Of a stretch of 57,583 nt of DNA, positions 53,336 through 57,583 are shown one piece after another. The position numbers were made by a program, and so were the translations under genes. The DNA comes from Planctomycetota bacterium (lineage in GTDB: Bacteria > Planctomycetota > SZUA-567 > H5-PLA8), in assembly GCA_023150555.1 (NCBI GenBank), contig JAKLKQ010000043.1:1-57583 (forward strand), read 5' to 3'. How positions within the stretch are numbered: position 1 is the stretch's first letter; each line of letters starts with the position of its first letter. The notes below the pieces were generated by a model that saw nothing but the letters and a program-made list of their open reading frames with translations, ran no database searches and had not been told where the DNA came from.

Positions 53336-55225
53336 TCAGCGGTCCGGGTTCGACAGTTTGCGGCGTTCGGCGGCCATCTGCGCTTGCAGCTTCAGCCAGG
53401 CCTTGGCGTCGGCGCCGAAGCTCTGCCCGGTAAAGCGCTGCAGGAAGTCCACGGTCGCGCGTGCCAGTTCGGCGTCGGGGTCCTTCACCAGCGGGGCCAG
53501 CACCAGGAGCGGATCCTCCATCGACGCTCGGCCATCGCGGATGGCCAGCACGCGCAGGACCAGCAGCCGGGCGCGCTTGGCCACGGACTCGTCCTTGCCC
53601 TTCGCGATCTGCAGGAGCGCCGGCAGCGCGCGCAGGACTTCGGCGTTGAGGGTCTTCGTGCCGAGGTTGTCGACGAGTTCAAAGGCCTTGCGCAGCACCA
53701 CCGCGTCGGCGGGCTGCCCGGAAGCCAGGAAGTCGCAGACGGCGGTCAATCCGTCGAGCCGGCGGTCCTTCAGGAGTTTCTCGGCGGCGTTGGTGGCGGC
53801 AACGCGGCGGCGCAGCGCATCGCTGCTCTGCGATTCGCCGGAGCGCGCGTAGCGGTCGACCCAGAGCAGGTCGCTGGCCAGGCCCTTCCACGTGACGTTG
53901 CCGGCCAGCGCGCCAATGTCGGTCAGAATCCGGCCGGCCTGGCCCTGCAGCTCCTCGTGCGAGACTTCCTCGAAGCTGGGCCCGAAGCCGCCTTCCGGCG
54001 CCAGGCGGAAGAGGGCGCTGACGGTGCGCACGAAGTCGAGGCGGCGGAAGAGCCGGTCGACGCGTTCCTTCTCGGCGGCCTGCGCGCTCTTGAGTTCGCG
54101 TTCGGCGGCGGCGACCTGCTGCTGCAAGCGGCTGCGGGCGTCGGCGTCGGACTCGACGCGGCGCTTCAGTTCGGTCACGCGTTTCTGCGCGGCCGAGGCG
54201 GCCTTCGAAGCCTGCTCGAGGTCCGCGATCAGGTTTTTGCTCGACGGGTCGGCCTCGAAGCCCAGGGTGCGGCGCCAGCGCGCCTGCCAGAAGGCGTAGA
54301 GCCCGTCCAGGACCTCCTTCGGCGAAGGGGCGGCGGCCTGGTCGTCGAGTTCCATCATCTTCACGAGCATGCCGTAGTGGCTGGAACTGGGCTCGGGACC
54401 GGCGTCGGGGTGCTCCAGGTTGACGGCCGTCTCGGGATCGCCGCTGTAGGTGACCGGATTGACGGCCTCGTGGTAGAGGAAGCCGCGCAGCCACTGGGCC
54501 AGGTCCTGCTTGGGATCGCGCTCGACCTTCTGGGCATTGGGCGTTCCCGTCAGCCCGCTCTGAGGCCCGCGGATCACGTTGCCGCCTTCGGTCTGGAAGC
54601 CCGCGAAGCGCTTGGGCGCGGAGGCGGCGATGCCCGTGGGGTTCCCGGCCGGGGCATTCATGGTGCCCTCCGGATCGGCCGAGGCCGTCTCGTCGGCCGA
54701 CTCCTGCTGGTAGGGCGTGCTGTTGACGGGGCCTTCGGGCTTGCGCTCGCCGCTCGCGTCGTCCTGCTCCTTGCGTTCCTTCTGGCGGTCGCGCTTGGCC
54801 TGGCGCTCGTCGTCGGTGACGGACCTGCCGTCCTTCTCCGTGCTGCCGGCCGGCTTAAGGTCCGTGCCCGTCCTGGGATCGACCTCGTCGTAGGTGCCCG
54901 GGTCGGAGCCGTACTCCTTCTTGTACTCGGTGAGCTCGTTCAGGTAGCGGCGGTACTCGGGCGAGCGTGCGTAGTTCATCAGCTCGTCGTAGCCCTTGTC
55001 GCCGGGCTTCAGGTTGCTGACGACGTACTGCACCGGCGGATGGGATCCGCCGCAGGTCGAGTAGTAGGCTTCGGCAAGGCCCGGCGGCGGCGGCGGCGGC
55101 ACCGGAGCCGGCGGATAGTCCGACGCCAGCGCCGCGCCGGTTCCAAGGCCGGCGGCCCAGACGGCGAGCGCCGAAACGCCTGCGAGGAGCGGCCCCGGCC
55201 TGCGGTTTCTCGGATTCGGACTCAT
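53336..55225 (-). CDS. Secreted HEAT-like protein, paralogue 2 (629 aa)
   Basis: The N-terminal GVSALAVWAAGLGTGAALAS is signal-like, followed by AEAYYSTCGGSHPPVQY, the counterpart of the other paralogue's motif. About 90 extra residues of charged low-complexity sequence (near 110-220) make it longer. The RDPKQDLAQWLRGFLYHE block, the coiled coil (KRRVESDADARSRLQQQ) and the HEAT part (VVLRKAFELVDNLGTKTLN) are shared with it. The ATG has AAGGAG 10 bases upstream. The genes are 37 bases apart, consistent with one operon. Confidence 0.8.
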   Translation of the reverse strand: MSPNPRNRRPGPLLAGVSALAVWAAGLGTGAALASDYPPAPVPPPPPPGLAEAYYSTCGGSHPPVQYVVSNLKPGDKGYDELMNYARSPEYRRYLNELTEYKKEYGSDPGTYDEVDPRTGTDLKPAGSTEKDGRSVTDDERQAKRDRQKERKEQDDASGERKPEGPVNSTPYQQESADETASADPEGTMNAPAGNPTGIAASAPKRFAGFQTEGGNVIRGPQSGLTGTPNAQKVERDPKQDLAQWLRGFLYHEAVNPVTYSGDPETAVNLEHPDAGPEPSSSHYGMLVKMMELDDQAAAPSPKEVLDGLYAFWQARWRRTLGFEADPSSKNLIADLEQASKAASAAQKRVTELKRRVESDADARSRLQQQVAAAERELKSAQAAEKERVDRLFRRLDFVRTVSALFRLAPEGGFGPSFEEVSHEELQGQAGRILTDIGALAGNVTWKGLASDLLWVDRYARSGESQSSDALRRRVAATNAAEKLLKDRRLDGLTAVCDFLASGQPADAVVLRKAFELVDNLGTKTLNAEVLRALPALLQIAKGKDESVAKRARLLVLRVLAIRDGRASMEDPLLVLAPLVKDPDAELARATVDFLQRFTGQSFGADAKAWLKLQAQMAAERRKLSNPDR

Positions 55226-55279
55226 GGTCTATCGACTCCTTGCCAGCGGCCCCGCCAGGATACCCCCGGCGGCGGCCCA

Positions 55280-56986
55280 CTACCAGACTTTTCGATTCGG
55301 CCTGTAGGGCTTGTCCAATTCCAGCACCAGCTGGTAGGCCTCGGTGTACATGCGGTCCATCTCGTCTTTGAGCGAGCAGCCGACGCGCTTGATGCGGCTG
55401 ACGGCCATATCCTTGATGCCGGCCACGTTGGTGAACTCGCTGTCGCCGTACTTGACGATGTTCTCCAGGGCCTTGCGCACGCGGAAGCGCACCCAGTCCG
55501 AGTCGTCCTCGAGCATCTTCCAGAGAGCGCCGGCGGAGCGCTTGGACTTCAGGATGCCCAGCGACAGCGCAGCCTCTCCGCGGACCTCGTATTCCTTGTC
55601 GGACAGCGCCTCGACCAGGGCCTGCTCCACGTCGCCGCCGGGGTAGCGCGCCAGCGCGACGGCGCTTTTGCCGCGCACGTAGGCGCTGGAATCCGAGAGG
55701 CCCTTGATGAACAGGGCGCGAATCGACTGGAGTTCGCTGTGGGACTGCAGCGCGCGAACGACCTCGCCGCGCAGGAACTCGTTGCGCGAGCCCGTGTAGT
55801 TGTCGAACTCCTTGATCAGTACGGGCGCCATGCGCGGGTCCTTGCGGTGCCCCAGGCTGTTGATGGCGTTGAGCGTCACGACGGGATTCTCGTTCTTCTT
55901 GATCGCGTTGTAGAGCGCGATCAGGTTTTCGTCGCCGAAGACGTCGCCCAGGGCCACCGCGGCGTACGCCAGCGTGCCCACCGAGGCGCCCTTCTCCTTG
56001 CCTTCCAATACCTCGCGCAGGTACAGCGAGCCGACTTCGGGCTTGCCCAGGTTATTCAGCGCCACCGACAGGTTGCAGCGCGCGAAGGCCGGGATCGTCG
56101 CGTCCTTCTGCAGCGCCTCGATGGCCGGCGCCGCGTCGCGGTCGTTCATGTAGGCCAGCGTCAGCGCCACCGATCCGACCAGGGAGAAATCCTCGGTGTT
56201 CAGCAGGAGCCGCAGGGCCGGCGCGGTGTCTTCCTTGCGCAGCATGCCCAGCGCCTGCACCGCCAGCCGGTCGGCCGTCGGGTCGCGGTCCTTGACCTTT
56301 TCCTTCAGGTAGGCCATCAGCACGGGCGCCGCCTGTCCCTGGGTGTCCATCATGCCCAGCGCCAGTGCCGCGGCGCAGCGCATCAGGCTCTTTTCCTCGG
56401 TGTCGAAGAGCCGCTCCTTAAAGAACGGCACGCTCTCCTCGTCGCGCAGCGTGCCCAGCGCCAGCATCGCACAGCGGCGCAGGAAGGAGGACTCGTCCTT
56501 GTCCTTCGCGATCTTGCGCAGCGGGGGCAGGGCCTGCTTGGCAGGGTCCTTGATCTTGCCCAGTGCGAGCGCCGCGTAGGCGCGCACGTAGGTCCATTCG
56601 GGCTGCGCCTTCACGTCACGCTCGGTCACCGGCTCCAGGCGCTTAAGCAGGTAGCGCATGGCCGTGTCGTCGCCCATCTTGCCCAGCAGCAGGCAGGCGT
56701 TCCAATGCAGCATGGGCATCTTGCGTTTGTCGGCGTCGACTTCTTCGATGACCGTCGGGATCGCCTTCGCCCCGAGCGCGATGATGTTCTCGCGGCAGTA
56801 GGCAGCCTCGTCGGGGTTGGGCGCGTAGCCGAGTTTGCGCACCCAGAGTTCGGCGCGCCTCTTGATGTCCTCGTCCTTGATCGGCGGAGGCAGCGGGAGC
56901 TTGTTGTTGCCCTGCTCCGCAAAGACGCGGGCGCCCGCCAAAAGGGCCACGAGCAGGCTCAACACGCCAATCGACAGGCGACCCAT
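55280..56986 (-). CDS. Secreted HEAT-repeat protein
   Basis: 568 residues. A signal peptide (LSIGVLSLLVALLAGARVFA) precedes about twelve HEAT/PBS-lyase-type repeats, each a helix pair such as RAYAALALGKIKDPAKQALP, RRCAMLALGTLRDEESVP and GEAALSLGILKSKRSAGAL. A C-terminal helical segment ending in YRPNRKVW follows. The ATG at 56986 is chosen because the signal peptide begins there; the ribosome binding site is weak. It is the first of three co-oriented genes, 54 bases before paralogue 2. Confidence 0.82.
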   Translation of the reverse strand: MGRLSIGVLSLLVALLAGARVFAEQGNNKLPLPPPIKDEDIKRRAELWVRKLGYAPNPDEAAYCRENIIALGAKAIPTVIEEVDADKRKMPMLHWNACLLLGKMGDDTAMRYLLKRLEPVTERDVKAQPEWTYVRAYAALALGKIKDPAKQALPPLRKIAKDKDESSFLRRCAMLALGTLRDEESVPFFKERLFDTEEKSLMRCAAALALGMMDTQGQAAPVLMAYLKEKVKDRDPTADRLAVQALGMLRKEDTAPALRLLLNTEDFSLVGSVALTLAYMNDRDAAPAIEALQKDATIPAFARCNLSVALNNLGKPEVGSLYLREVLEGKEKGASVGTLAYAAVALGDVFGDENLIALYNAIKKNENPVVTLNAINSLGHRKDPRMAPVLIKEFDNYTGSRNEFLRGEVVRALQSHSELQSIRALFIKGLSDSSAYVRGKSAVALARYPGGDVEQALVEALSDKEYEVRGEAALSLGILKSKRSAGALWKMLEDDSDWVRFRVRKALENIVKYGDSEFTNVAGIKDMAVSRIKRVGCSLKDEMDRMYTEAYQLVLELDKPYRPNRKVW

Positions 56987-57387
56987 GAACTTGGAACCCT
57001 TTTCCGTGGCAGGCGTTACCGGCCCACCGAGGCCCTGATTTCCCCCAAGAGGGCAGGCTTGTGACGCAGTTGCACTGGTTACCCTAGAGGAAATATGGTG
57101 AAAATCCAATGGTCTTTACTCCTTTACAGGAAACGGTTTGCGCGAAATTCCCGGCCATTTCCAGATGCTCCTGCCCGCCCTGAAAGAGACCCTGTTTGAC
57201 CCGGCGGATCCCGGTGGAAACCTACATTTTTAAGTTAGACGGCTCACGGACCGACCGCGTTCCGCGGAGATTCCCCGCCAAGAGACATTCCGAACGCAGA
57301 TAATTGATGCAAGATCTCCCTCGACGCATAGTTAAGCCTCGTGTAAACCTGTGCCCTCGCATAAGCCAAAGGCAAAGGAGAGTTGCC
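56987..57387. other. Divergent intergenic region
   Basis: A 401-base gap between the HEAT gene (-) and the partial gene (+). No further gene and no strong terminator or palindrome is seen. It contains an AT-rich patch near 57220-57240 (acatttttaagttag) and, near 57195, a TTGACC with no good -10 at the right distance. Confidence 0.4.
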
Positions 57388-57583
57388 GTGGCCGTCCCGC
57401 CAAACGACCCAAATCGCCGGGCTTCGAACCGCATCAGCCGCCGGCCCGGAGCGCCCGCTTCGTCCGGCCGCACACCCGCGCCCCGTCCGGCCAGCCGGCC
57501 AGGCGGCGTGCCGCCCGGCCAACGGCCCGCGCCCAGCGGCCGGCCCGCCGCGCCTTCGGCGACCGGCTCGTCCCGGCCCGCCG
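57388..57583 (+). CDS. N-terminus of a Pro/Arg-rich protein (cut by window end)
   Basis: A GTG start has AAAGGAG 7 bases upstream, a site as good as those of the confirmed genes. The 65 codons seen are low-complexity, rich in Pro, Arg, Ala, Gly and Ser, and read to the end of the window without a stop. Such disordered heads often precede kinases, secretion ATPases or DNA-binding domains in high-GC bacteria, but nothing more can be said here. Confidence 0.55.
   Translation, partial: MAVPPNDPNRRASNRISRRPGAPASSGRTPAPRPASRPGGVPPGQRPAPSGRPAAPSATGSSRPA

Noticed and set aside
53156..57064. A 1,302-codon plus-strand frame over the HEAT operon
   Set aside because: It runs across three real genes and their gaps, and shows no signal peptide, repeat or motif. 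It is the antisense of HEAT-repeat codons.

Overview
The window reads as a 57.6 kb piece of a high-GC bacterial chromosome. Genes are dense on both strands and mostly start at ATG, GTG or TTG behind AAGGAG-type ribosome binding sites. The gene content looks like Planctomycetota or a relative in the PVC group: a Ser/Thr kinase with a GspE/MshE-like N-terminus, a PhyH/AraC pair, secreted HEAT-repeat and kelch-like proteins, a giant membrane-anchored PDZ protein, a DUF4212/solute symporter pair, and many palindromic intergenic repeats. No rRNA or tRNA gene is present to prove this, so the placement is an inference. I see no CRISPR array, prophage or transposase gene.

Layout. 1-836: one inverted-repeat element nested inside another, then an AT-rich spacer. 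837-7510 (+): alanine dehydrogenase, a small zincin-type protein, a membrane protein, purine nucleoside phosphorylase, and isoleucyl-tRNA synthetase behind a leader that looks like a complete ribosome-mediated attenuator. 7539-9661: a membrane-anchored Ser/Thr kinase (-) and a small unknown protein (+). 9780-19519 (+): a nine-gene run made of a DeoR-type regulator, rhamnulokinase, L-rhamnose isomerase, a fused rhamnulose-1-phosphate aldolase/lactaldehyde dehydrogenase, an aldose-epimerase-like protein and LutABC. It could take L-rhamnose to DHAP plus L-lactate and then to pyruvate. 19527-24839 (-): a secreted kelch-like protein with a GntR regulator, and a PhyH oxygenase with an AraC regulator. 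24909-25184: second copy of the nested element. 25203-29058 (-): a sugar operon with LacI regulator, L-fucose-isomerase-like protein and a ribokinase-family kinase carrying an insertion; a LacI-type operator sits in the divergent gap.

29145-36164: a stand-alone tandem Clp_N protein (+), a transglutaminase-like protein (-), an inositol-phosphatase-like protein with a left-handed beta-helix protein (+), and a two-subunit sodium:solute symporter (-). 36262-43200 (-): a 1,976-residue membrane-anchored PDZ protein and a membrane-anchored secreted protein. 43201-43995: a long gap with the intact copy of the outer element. 43996-50905: an SDR oxidoreductase, an M48 peptidase with three small genes, a minus-strand group of three small genes that includes a 34-residue very basic protein, and purB with a DUF1802 gene. 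50948-51494: a palindromic element and an AT-richer orphan gene. 51697-56986 (-): an operon of a HEAT-repeat secreted protein and two paralogous secreted proteins. 57388-end (+): the start of a Pro/Arg-rich protein cut by the window edge.

Most notable: the ileS leader has a 15-codon open frame and three mutually exclusive pairings ending in a U-rich terminator; the element at 171-446 has inserted into a second repeat whose empty site survives at 43612-43799; and the rhamnose genes run directly into the lactate-oxidation genes. All start choices, promoter calls and structures were made by eye.
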